Assembly (NCBI GenBank): GCA_023128455.1
Contig: JAGMDW010000100.1
Span: 1-7,793 of the forward strand
Direction of reading: 5' to 3'
DNA from: Desulfurellaceae bacterium
Lineage (GTDB): Bacteria; Campylobacterota_A; Desulfurellia; JAGGSF01
Length of the DNA stretch: 7,793 nucleotides
Shown here: in pieces, positions 1-5,029 of the stretch
Layout: the number at the start of each line of letters is the position of its first letter
How positions within the stretch are numbered: position 1 is the first letter of the stretch
Notes under the pieces: generated by a model
Told to the model about the DNA's origin: nothing
Databases searched by the model: none
Seen by the model: only the letters and a program-made list of their open reading frames with translations
Made by a program: the position numbers and the translations under genes

Positions 1-17
1 ACAAAGTCATTTCCTTG

Positions 18-36
18 CAATTGTCATAGACAATTG
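18..36. repeat. small inverted repeat CAATTGTC-ATA-GACAATTG
   Basis: Two perfect 8-bp arms (18-25 and 29-36) surround a 3-base centre. Because CAATTG is itself a palindrome, CAATTGTC also recurs as a direct repeat at 31-38. It lies about 60 bp upstream of the promoter proposed for the first gene, so an operator role is possible. No T-run follows on either strand, so it does not look like a terminator. The function is inferred only from symmetry and position. Confidence 0.4.
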
Positions 37-64
37 TCAATACCTTTAAACCTATTTGCATTTG

Positions 65-98
65 CAAGCAAAGTTTTGTTTTAACAAAACTTTGCTTG
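65..98. repeat. 34-bp perfect inverted repeat, possible operator
   Basis: Arms of 16 bp (65-80, beginning CAAGCAAAG, and 83-98, ending CTTTGCTTG) are perfectly complementary around a TT centre. The last three bases of the right arm are the first three of a TTGACA box at 96-101, so a protein bound here would cover the -35 region of the next gene. A smaller symmetry, TTTGC-AA-GCAAA (61-72), overlaps the left arm. The stem is AT-rich and neither side carries a T-tract, which speaks against an intrinsic terminator. A regulator binding site is the better reading, but no regulator gene is recognised nearby. Confidence 0.6.
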
Positions 99-124
99 AC
101 AGAAATGGAGTAGATTTATATCCT
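96..124 (+). promoter_or_regulatory. sigma70-type promoter for the first gene
   Basis: TTGACA (96-101, perfect -35) is followed after 17 bases by TATCCT (119-124, four of six matches to the -10). Transcription would start near 131, giving a leader of about 25 bases that still contains the Shine-Dalgarno at 143-150. A closer -10 match, TATACT at 137-142, is too near the ribosome binding site to leave it intact in the transcript. The -35 overlaps the 34-bp inverted repeat. Confidence 0.5.
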
Positions 125-142
125 AATAAACAATAGTATACT

Positions 143-150
143 AAGGGAGG
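143..150 (+). promoter_or_regulatory. strong Shine-Dalgarno (AAGGGAGG)
   Basis: AAGGGAGG lies 5 bases before the ATG at 156 and fixes that start. It matters because most other gene starts in this window have no recognisable Shine-Dalgarno. Confidence 0.75.
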
Positions 151-155
151 TTGGT

Positions 156-428
156 ATGTCTGTACTCAATTTTTTTCCTTATGTCCTTGAGGACGATGAA
201 GATGTTGCAAAGGTGGTAAAAAAGCAGCTAAAAATGAAAATTGAAGAGAGAATAAAACAATTATATGCAACGCCACCTTCAGGAATAATAGGAATGCTCT
301 ATATAGGGGTAAGGCCTGATCTATTCAAAAAATGGCATGATTTCAAAAAAGTAGAAAGTATTATGGATGAATTTGTAGGAGAGAAAAAAGCAGAGCGAGT
401 AATAAATGATTACCTTTGGAAAGGTTAA
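156..428 (+). CDS. uncharacterised 90-residue protein, first gene of the sirtuin/nadE cluster
   Basis: I do not recognise this protein. It has 90 residues with no signal peptide, no membrane segment and no cysteines. An acidic stretch (EDDED, 12-16) is followed by a lysine-rich, probably helical segment (about 17-38), a short glycine/hydrophobic stretch (PPSGIIGMLYIG, 40-51) and another charged helix-like region (55-88). No helix-turn-helix or metal-binding motif stands out. The start is secured by a strong Shine-Dalgarno and a promoter, and the frame is uninterrupted, so it is very probably a real gene. It ends 15 bases before the sirtuin start, which itself has no Shine-Dalgarno, so sirtuin translation may depend on reinitiation after this gene. 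Its position under a palindrome-bearing promoter suggests a partner or regulator of the genes behind it; that is inference. Confidence 0.7.
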   Translation: MSVLNFFPYVLEDDEDVAKVVKKQLKMKIEERIKQLYATPPSGIIGMLYIGVRPDLFKKWHDFKKVESIMDEFVGEKKAERVINDYLWKG

Positions 429-443
429 TTAAGTTAAAATTGC

Positions 444-1295
444 ATGGATAAAGATATATCCTGTATCGTAGAGAAAATCAGAAAAGCTGAAACAGTTGTT
501 TCCCTCACTGGTGCAGGAATGTCTGCTGATTCCAACATTCCTACTTTTCGAGACAAAGAAGGATATTGGAGAAATTTTCCTGCATTCAAAAGAGCGGGAT
601 TAGAGGCACAAACTCTTGCTTCTCCTCAGAGTTTTCGCAGATGCCCCCAATATGCCTGGGCATTTTATGAATGGCGAAGAAGAAATGCACATCAGAATAA
701 ACCACATGCGGGATATACGGTAATAAATAAACTTATAAAAAAACATTTCAAGAAGGCATTCATCTATACTACAAATACCGACGGGTATCATCTTATTTCT
801 GGAGCTGAACCTTTATCTGTTTGTGAGGTTCATGGTTCCATGTGGAGATTGCAATGTATGAGAGAAGTGGGATGTAATTATGGAGTGAGAGAAAATCTTG
901 AGGTACCTTTATGTGATTTAGACAAAGAAAAGATGGAGGCAGGCAGACTGCCTATTTGTCCTGTCTGTGGTGATCTCTTAAGGCCAAATATACTTATGTT
1001 TGGCGATTGGGATTATATAGAGAATACTTATCAAAAAAGAAATTGGTATAGTTTTTTAGAAGAAGTAAAGGTGCCGGATGTAGTCTTTCTCATCGGTAGT
1101 AGTTCTACTATTGCCACTAATGATAGTATTGCTTCTCGCCTTAAGCAAAAGGGCAGTTACATAATAACCATAAATCCACAGGTTTCTTCTCTTTCTGTAT
1201 GTAAACCTGATGCTTTTATGCAGATGAAGGCAAAGGACGCATTGCTCGCCATATATGAGTCGTTGCAGCTTGACAATGAGAGTTCAGAGTGTTAA
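444..1295 (+). CDS. divergent SIR2-family NAD-dependent protein deacylase (sirtuin)
   Basis: A cytosolic sirtuin of 283 residues that would remove acyl groups from lysines, consuming NAD and releasing nicotinamide and O-acyl-ADP-ribose. NAD-binding loop: GAGMSADSNIPTFR (23-36), with Asn31 where most sirtuins have Gly. The TTNTDGYH segment (109-116) replaces the usual TQNIDGLH but keeps Asn111, Asp113 and His116. The catalytic His is H130 in EVHGS. A zinc module is present: Cys138 and Cys144 (five residues apart, wider than the usual CX2C) with Cys172 and Cys175. RPNILMFGD (180-188) and GSSST (218-222) match the conserved Rossmann-fold segments. An in-frame stop at 435-437 leaves ATG 444 as the earliest start. 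It ends 12 bp before tRNA-Leu and nadE follows, suggesting a link to NAD turnover. Deacylase activity is likely because H130 and the zinc site are kept; acyl preference cannot be read. Confidence 0.88.
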   Translation: MDKDISCIVEKIRKAETVVSLTGAGMSADSNIPTFRDKEGYWRNFPAFKRAGLEAQTLASPQSFRRCPQYAWAFYEWRRRNAHQNKPHAGYTVINKLIKKHFKKAFIYTTNTDGYHLISGAEPLSVCEVHGSMWRLQCMREVGCNYGVRENLEVPLCDLDKEKMEAGRLPICPVCGDLLRPNILMFGDWDYIENTYQKRNWYSFLEEVKVPDVVFLIGSSSTIATNDSIASRLKQKGSYIITINPQVSSLSVCKPDAFMQMKAKDALLAIYESLQLDNESSEC

Positions 1296-1307
1296 ATAAA
1301 TGCGAGT

Positions 1308-1397
1308 GCCGAGGTGGCGGAATTGGTAGACGCGCCAGACTCAAAATCTGGTGGGAGTGACCCTCCCGTGCGGGTTCGATTCCCGCCCTCGGCACCA
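1308..1397 (+). tRNA. tRNA-Leu (CAA anticodon), CCA encoded
   Basis: A complete type II cloverleaf: acceptor GCCGAGG (1308-1314) pairs with CCTCGGC (1387-1393), discriminator A1394, and encoded CCA at 1395-1397. The anticodon stem CCAGA/TCTGG flanks the loop CTCAAAA, giving anticodon CAA at 1342-1344, which reads UUG. The long variable arm GGGAG/CTCCC is typical of leucine tRNAs, and the T stem GCGGG/CCCGC encloses TTCGATT. It lies 12 bp after the sirtuin stop and 6 bp before the nadE start, with no promoter or terminator visible in those gaps. It is probably cut from a longer transcript shared with both genes. Confidence 0.97.
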
Positions 1398-1403
1398 TAA
1401 ATT

Positions 1404-2306
1404 ATGAAATATAAAGATTTTCTCGCATCTACCGATTATACTAAGCTCATCTCCAAGATGTGCGATTTTATTAAAGAATCCTCAAAGGAAAGTGAAGTGA
1501 TTGTAATAGGGCTGAGTGGAGGATTGAATTCAACGATAGATGCTTACCTATCGGTGGAGGCTGTGGGAAAGAGGAATGTATTCGGCCTCATCCTACCGGA
1601 AAAAGACAGTTCCATCCAGAATACGAGAGATGCTACTGCGCTTGCTCATGTTTTAGATATAGATTACAGATTTATAGATATAACAAAAGTCTTAAAAGAA
1701 ATAGGTATTTATCGCTTGTCTCCTTCTACATTTCTGATTCCCAGAAAGAGGCAGGAAAAATGGGCAAAAAGACAATGGGAAGAAATGGGCGGCGAAGATG
1801 TTTTTCTAAAAGATCTTGCTTCAAGTGCAAAAGAGAAAGATTTCTGGGAAGCACAAGCCTATTATCGAGCAAAAGTCAGATTGAGGACAATCTTACTTTA
1901 TTTTCATGCAGATCTGCGTAGGGGTCTAGTTTTAGGAAATACAAACAAAACGGAAATACTCACCGGATTATATGTGAAATATGGAGATGAATTAGCAGAC
2001 ATAGCACCTCTTGTAAATATTTACAAAACGCAGACAAGAGAAATAGCCAAGAAACTAAAAATTCCCAAGGCTATCTTAGAGAAAACACCCTCGCCCGATC
2101 TTGTACCTGGCATAGATGATGAGTTTATATTGGGATTATCTTATGAAGATGTAGATGAGATATTATACTGCTTAGAGAATAATCTGTCTGTGGATTTGCC
2201 TGAAGAAAAGGTAAACAGAGTAAGAAAAATTATGGACAAAGCTCCTTTTAGAAGTTTGCCTACACATGTATTCCCCTTTGATGGAGAAAAATACATTATC
2301 TCTTAA
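1404..2306 (+). CDS. nadE: NAD synthetase (NadE-type), with Asp-to-Asn change in the ATP loop
   Basis: Makes NAD from nicotinate adenine dinucleotide, ATP and ammonia; no glutaminase domain is present. Length is 300 residues, somewhat longer than the classical ammonia-dependent enzyme (about 275). The PP-loop is SGGLNST (38-44); the family has SGGxDS, and this Asp is a magnesium ligand in studied enzymes, so Asn42 (codon AAT, 1527-1529) is notable. Other landmarks are intact: AKVRLRTILLY (156-166), GNTNKTE (178-184, with the second magnesium ligand E184), KYGDE (192-196), TPSPDL (228-233) and DDEFILGLSYEDVD (238-251). An extra charged segment (about 102-150) accounts for the added length. ATG 1404 is preferred because the next Met (19) would remove the first helix. 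It starts 6 bp after tRNA-Leu with no Shine-Dalgarno, so tRNA processing would leave an almost leaderless message. The family call is firm; full activity is uncertain. Confidence 0.85.
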   Translation: MKYKDFLASTDYTKLISKMCDFIKESSKESEVIVIGLSGGLNSTIDAYLSVEAVGKRNVFGLILPEKDSSIQNTRDATALAHVLDIDYRFIDITKVLKEIGIYRLSPSTFLIPRKRQEKWAKRQWEEMGGEDVFLKDLASSAKEKDFWEAQAYYRAKVRLRTILLYFHADLRRGLVLGNTNKTEILTGLYVKYGDELADIAPLVNIYKTQTREIAKKLKIPKAILEKTPSPDLVPGIDDEFILGLSYEDVDEILYCLENNLSVDLPEEKVNRVRKIMDKAPFRSLPTHVFPFDGEKYIIS

Positions 2307-2793
2307 GCGTCTCCTTTAACTGAAGAGGTATTATATCTCTATTTTTTGCATTTATCTCTATGATTTTAAATTTATGTTTAATGCCTTCAATAAAAGATGT
2401 TCCTTTCAAGGGAGCAGTAGCAAGCAAGGGATTTTCTGTTTTTATTATATTGAGAATATAGGTGCGAAAAGATTGGGAGAGACATTCCATTTTTCCTATC
2501 TCATCAATAACTATTATCTCATTATTAGTTTGAGGCATGAGCAGAGGAATTAAGTTGTCCCATAATTTTATATTTACACCATATTTCCCCACATGAAATT
2601 GAGAAGATGAGTTTACATGAGCGAGCACTTCTTGTGTACCGTTTAATGTTTTCAATAAAAACCCTACCCTACCCTTTTTTTCTCTTATTTCCTGAGTATA
2701 AAATCCTCTTACAGGCATTGAGATATGGTTTATTGTTTTTATAACCGCAGTTGTTTTTCCTACACCAGGACGACCAACGATTAAAATTTTCAT
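2296..2793 (-). CDS. THEP1/NTPCR-like nucleoside triphosphatase
   Basis: A small P-loop NTPase of the THEP1 family (the bacterial/archaeal relatives of human NTPCR). These hydrolyse NTPs in vitro, but their cellular role is not settled. Numbered from the ATG: Walker A GRPGVGKTT (7-15), the family segment RGFYTQEIRE (29-38) and Walker B with its signature VIDEIGKME (95-103). The length of 165 residues is normal for the family. Two starts are possible: GTG 2799 (167 residues) or ATG 2793. I prefer ATG 2793 because a perfect TATAAT lies 6 bases upstream, which would put GTG 2799 outside the transcript. The 3' end overlaps the nadE tail by 11 bp (convergent). The gene is divergent from the M48 protease, with 77 bp between start codons. 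No functional link to its neighbours can be read. Confidence 0.85.
   Translation of the reverse strand: MKILIVGRPGVGKTTAVIKTINHISMPVRGFYTQEIREKKGRVGFLLKTLNGTQEVLAHVNSSSQFHVGKYGVNIKLWDNLIPLLMPQTNNEIIVIDEIGKMECLSQSFRTYILNIIKTENPLLATAPLKGTSFIEGIKHKFKIIEINAKNRDIIPLQLKETLKR
2324..2347 (+). terminator. weak hairpin plus T6, possible nadE terminator
   Basis: AGAGGTA-TTA-TATCTCT forms a 7-bp stem (one G-T pair) with a 3-base loop at 2324-2340, followed by A and six Ts (2342-2347). It lies 18 bases past the nadE stop, inside the 3' coding part of the opposite-strand NTPase gene. The stem is AT-rich, so it is a weak candidate, but the position is right. Confidence 0.3.
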
Positions 2794-2799
2794 GCTCAC

Positions 2800-2805
2800 A
2801 TTATA
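2800..2805 (-). promoter_or_regulatory. -10 box (TATAAT) for the THEP1-like gene, leaderless spacing
   Basis: Read on the minus strand, TATAAT ends 6 bases before ATG 2793, so RNA would begin at or next to the start codon. No Shine-Dalgarno is present. No convincing -35 is seen at 16-18 bases, which lowers confidence. Confidence 0.45.
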
Positions 2806-2853
2806 TACAAAATCTTGAGAAAATCTTTTATTGTAGATAGTGTTTAGTTTGTG

Positions 2854-2862
2854 TGTTATTAT
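2854..2862 (+). promoter_or_regulatory. extended -10 (TGTTATTAT) for the M48 protease gene
   Basis: TGT-TATTAT fits an extended -10 element (TGnTATAAT with one mismatch) and ends 8 bases before ATG 2871. An overlapping TATATT at 2860-2865 ends 5 bases before the same ATG. Either would give little or no leader, and no Shine-Dalgarno is visible. No -35 stands out. Confidence 0.35.
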
Positions 2863-2870
2863 ATTTGATA

Positions 2871-3665
2871 ATGAGATTGATATTGAAAAGCAAGATTAGA
2901 AAATTTGGTTTATATTTGTTAGCTCTTTTGATTTTGTCTGCATGTGCTACAGTTCCTTTTACCGAAAGAAAACAACTGATTCTTATTGACCCTCAAACTG
3001 AATTGGCTTTGGGGCTTAAAGCACGCCAGGAGATTTTGAAGAAAGCTAAGACATGCAAAGACCCTCAAATAGTAAATATGGTGAATAAAGTAGGTTGGCG
3101 CATTGCTAAAGCAACAGGAAGAACAGACCTTCCCTGGGAATTTACAGTTATAGAAGACCCCAAAACAGCCAATGCCTTTTGTTTGCCAGGAGGAAAGATC
3201 TTTGTTTATACAGGCATTTTGAAATATACCCAGAATGAAAATGGTCTATCTACAGTTTTGGCACATGAGACTGCTCATGCCATTGCCCGTCATGGGGCAG
3301 AGAGGTTGAGCATGGTGTTATTGGCTCAAGTGGGAGAAGGTGCTCTTGTTGTGGCTTTAGAAAAAAATTCGGATACTCGTTCTAAAGCATTTTTAGCCGC
3401 TTATGGTCTGGGAGCTCAATTGGGTGTTATTTTACCCTACAGTCGCATTCAGGAATATGAAGCAGATCATCTTGGTCTTATCTTTATGGCAAAGGCAGGT
3501 TATGACCCGAGAGGCGCTTTGTTGTTCTGGAATCGCATGTTGGAAAAACAAAAAGGATCTGAAATTCCTGAGTTTCTCTCCGACCATCCAGCAGATGAAA
3601 AACGCATAGAAACTATAAAACAGCTTCTGCCAAAGGCATTAAAGTATTACCATCCGAATAATTAA
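2871..3665 (+). CDS. M48-family zinc metalloprotease, predicted lipoprotein
   Basis: A periplasm-facing, membrane-anchored protease resembling the LoiP/YcaL-type M48 peptidases involved in envelope quality control. From ATG 2871 (264 residues): a positively charged N-terminus, a hydrophobic stretch (about 13-23) and the lipobox LSAC with Cys25 as the probable lipidated residue. Zinc site: HETAH (132-136) with the third ligand Glu195 in EYEAD (195-199). The NAFCLPGGKIFVYTG segment (101-115) is the typical strand before the active-site helix, and the C-terminal LSDHPADEKRI (236-246) is also characteristic of the family. A GTG at 2853 would add six residues, but the ATG gives a cleaner signal peptide and lies just downstream of the extended -10. 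The gene is convergent with the M18 aminopeptidase, 5 bp apart. Family call firm; substrates unknown. Confidence 0.9.
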   Translation: MRLILKSKIRKFGLYLLALLILSACATVPFTERKQLILIDPQTELALGLKARQEILKKAKTCKDPQIVNMVNKVGWRIAKATGRTDLPWEFTVIEDPKTANAFCLPGGKIFVYTGILKYTQNENGLSTVLAHETAHAIARHGAERLSMVLLAQVGEGALVVALEKNSDTRSKAFLAAYGLGAQLGVILPYSRIQEYEADHLGLIFMAKAGYDPRGALLFWNRMLEKQKGSEIPEFLSDHPADEKRIETIKQLLPKALKYYHPNN

Positions 3666-3681
3666 AAAAATCATTCTGATT
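3664..3681 (-). terminator. short hairpin plus T-run at the M18 aminopeptidase stop
   Basis: On the minus strand AATCA-GAA-TGATT forms a 5-bp stem (3681-3669) that includes the stop codon of the aminopeptidase, and it runs into a tract of seven Ts (3670-3664). The stem is short, so this is only a candidate. Read in the plus direction the hairpin is followed by As, so it would not stop transcription of the M48 gene. Confidence 0.3.
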
Positions 3682-5029
3682 CAAAAAATGCCTTGTAGGC
3701 TTTAAATGTCTCATACAGATCGCCCTTTGAGCTTATTTCATAGGGAGAGTGCATAGATAAAATAGCAGGACCGCAATCTACAACCTCAACATTCCATTGA
3801 GCGATATATTTGGCAATCGTTCCTCCTCCCCCTTCATCTACCTTTCCTAATTCTCCGATCTGCCACAAAACATCATTTTGACTAAATATGTTTCTTAACT
3901 TTCCTAAAAACTCTGCACTTGCATCGGATGCCTCGTATTTTCCTCTATGACCCGTATACTTTGTCAAAACTATACCTTTATTGATATAGGATGCATTGTC
4001 CATTTCATGGACATCTTTGTACAAGGGATTTACCGCACCATTTACATCGGCAGACAGGCACTCGGATTTTTCTAAAAACTGAATGATATTGTCCATATCT
4101 GCTTTTTCTTTTTTTCTTTTTAAGATTTCTATAACAGGTCTTAAGAAGAAATGTGATTTCATGCCTGTTGCTCCATCCGAACCTATCTCTTCTTTATCTA
4201 TCAATAACACCATGCATGTTTTTTTATTATCACTTTCCATAAGTGCCTTGAAAGCAGTAAAAGCACATATCTTGTCATCCTGTCCATAGGCGGCAATAAA
4301 ACTTTTATCTATTCCTGCATCTCTTGATTTCCAGGCAGGAACAAGTTCAAGCTCGGCAGATACAAAATCCTCTTCACTTATTCCATATTTTTCATGAAGT
4401 AAATGCAATATATGAGCTTTTACCTTTTCTTCTTTTTCTGATAAATCGGGCATACTACCTATGAGAGGGTTGAGTTTCTCTGCTGAAAATGCCTCATCCA
4501 TTTTCTTTTCGTATTGTTCTTTTTTTGCTAAATGAGGAAGAAGATCAGGAACAATAAATAGAGGATCATTATCATCTTCGCCTATGTTTATATTTAATAT
4601 TTCACCATCTTTTTTTACTATTTTTCCATGAATTGCCAGAGGAATGTTCATCCATTGATATTTTTTTATGCCTCCATAATAGTGTGTATGTAACAATGCC
4701 AATTGTGTATCTTTGTCTTCATATAATGGTTTTTGTTTTAAATCTATACGGGGAGAATCAATATGGGCGGCTATGAGCTTCATTCCTTCACCTTTACCCA
4801 ATTTCACCACAGCAATACATTTTTCTCTGTTTACAATATAGAATTTTTCATTTCCCTCTTTTAAGAACCCTATCTTTTCTATTTCTTTTTTGGTCCACTC
4901 TACGGCTTCTCTTTCTGTTTTACACTTGTCCATAAATTTCTTATATTCTTCTGCCAGGGAAAAGGCTTTTTTGTTGTATTCATCACCTTTTTCCCATACA
5001 TTCTTTGTCTTCCACGAAAGTTTATTCAT
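3671..5029 (-). CDS. apeA: M18-family metalloaminopeptidase (ApeA type)
   Basis: A cytosolic dizinc exopeptidase that removes N-terminal residues from peptides, probably in peptide turnover. At 452 residues it is close to the usual length. Metal and catalytic residues: His89 in AAHIDSPRIDLK (87-98), bridging Asp251 in YGQDDK (248-253), Glu280/Glu281 in DKEEIGS (278-284), Asp328 in SADVNGA (326-332) and His427 in LSMHSPYE (424-431). THYYGGIKKYQW (115-126) and VDEGGGGTIAKY (397-408) are features I associate with the ApeA branch rather than the classical aspartyl aminopeptidases; that assignment is from memory. Its ATG overlaps the proS stop by 8 bp, and its Shine-Dalgarno AAAGGAG lies within the last proS codons, so translation is probably coupled to proS. 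ATG 5029 is therefore a secure start. The gene symbol follows the usual name for this branch. Confidence 0.9.
   Translation of the reverse strand: MNKLSWKTKNVWEKGDEYNKKAFSLAEEYKKFMDKCKTEREAVEWTKKEIEKIGFLKEGNEKFYIVNREKCIAVVKLGKGEGMKLIAAHIDSPRIDLKQKPLYEDKDTQLALLHTHYYGGIKKYQWMNIPLAIHGKIVKKDGEILNINIGEDDNDPLFIVPDLLPHLAKKEQYEKKMDEAFSAEKLNPLIGSMPDLSEKEEKVKAHILHLLHEKYGISEEDFVSAELELVPAWKSRDAGIDKSFIAAYGQDDKICAFTAFKALMESDNKKTCMVLLIDKEEIGSDGATGMKSHFFLRPVIEILKRKKEKADMDNIIQFLEKSECLSADVNGAVNPLYKDVHEMDNASYINKGIVLTKYTGHRGKYEASDASAEFLGKLRNIFSQNDVLWQIGELGKVDEGGGGTIAKYIAQWNVEVVDCGPAILSMHSPYEISSKGDLYETFKAYKAFFESE

Noticed and set aside
65..98. The 34-bp inverted repeat as an intrinsic terminator
   Set aside because: No T-run follows on either strand, the stem is AT-rich, and it merges into a -35 box. 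An operator fits better.
444..1295. Sirtuin read as an antiphage SIR2 effector (NAD-depleting type)
   Set aside because: Those I know are usually fused to sensor domains or paired with Argonaute-type partners and tend to lack the zinc module. This protein is short, has the zinc cysteines and the catalytic His, and sits next to nadE.
1216..1398. Minus-strand open frame of 60 codons (MVPRAGIEPAREGH...)
   Set aside because: It is the antisense of tRNA-Leu plus the sirtuin 3' end. Peptides of the AGIEPAREGH type are a well-known false call opposite leucine tRNA genes.
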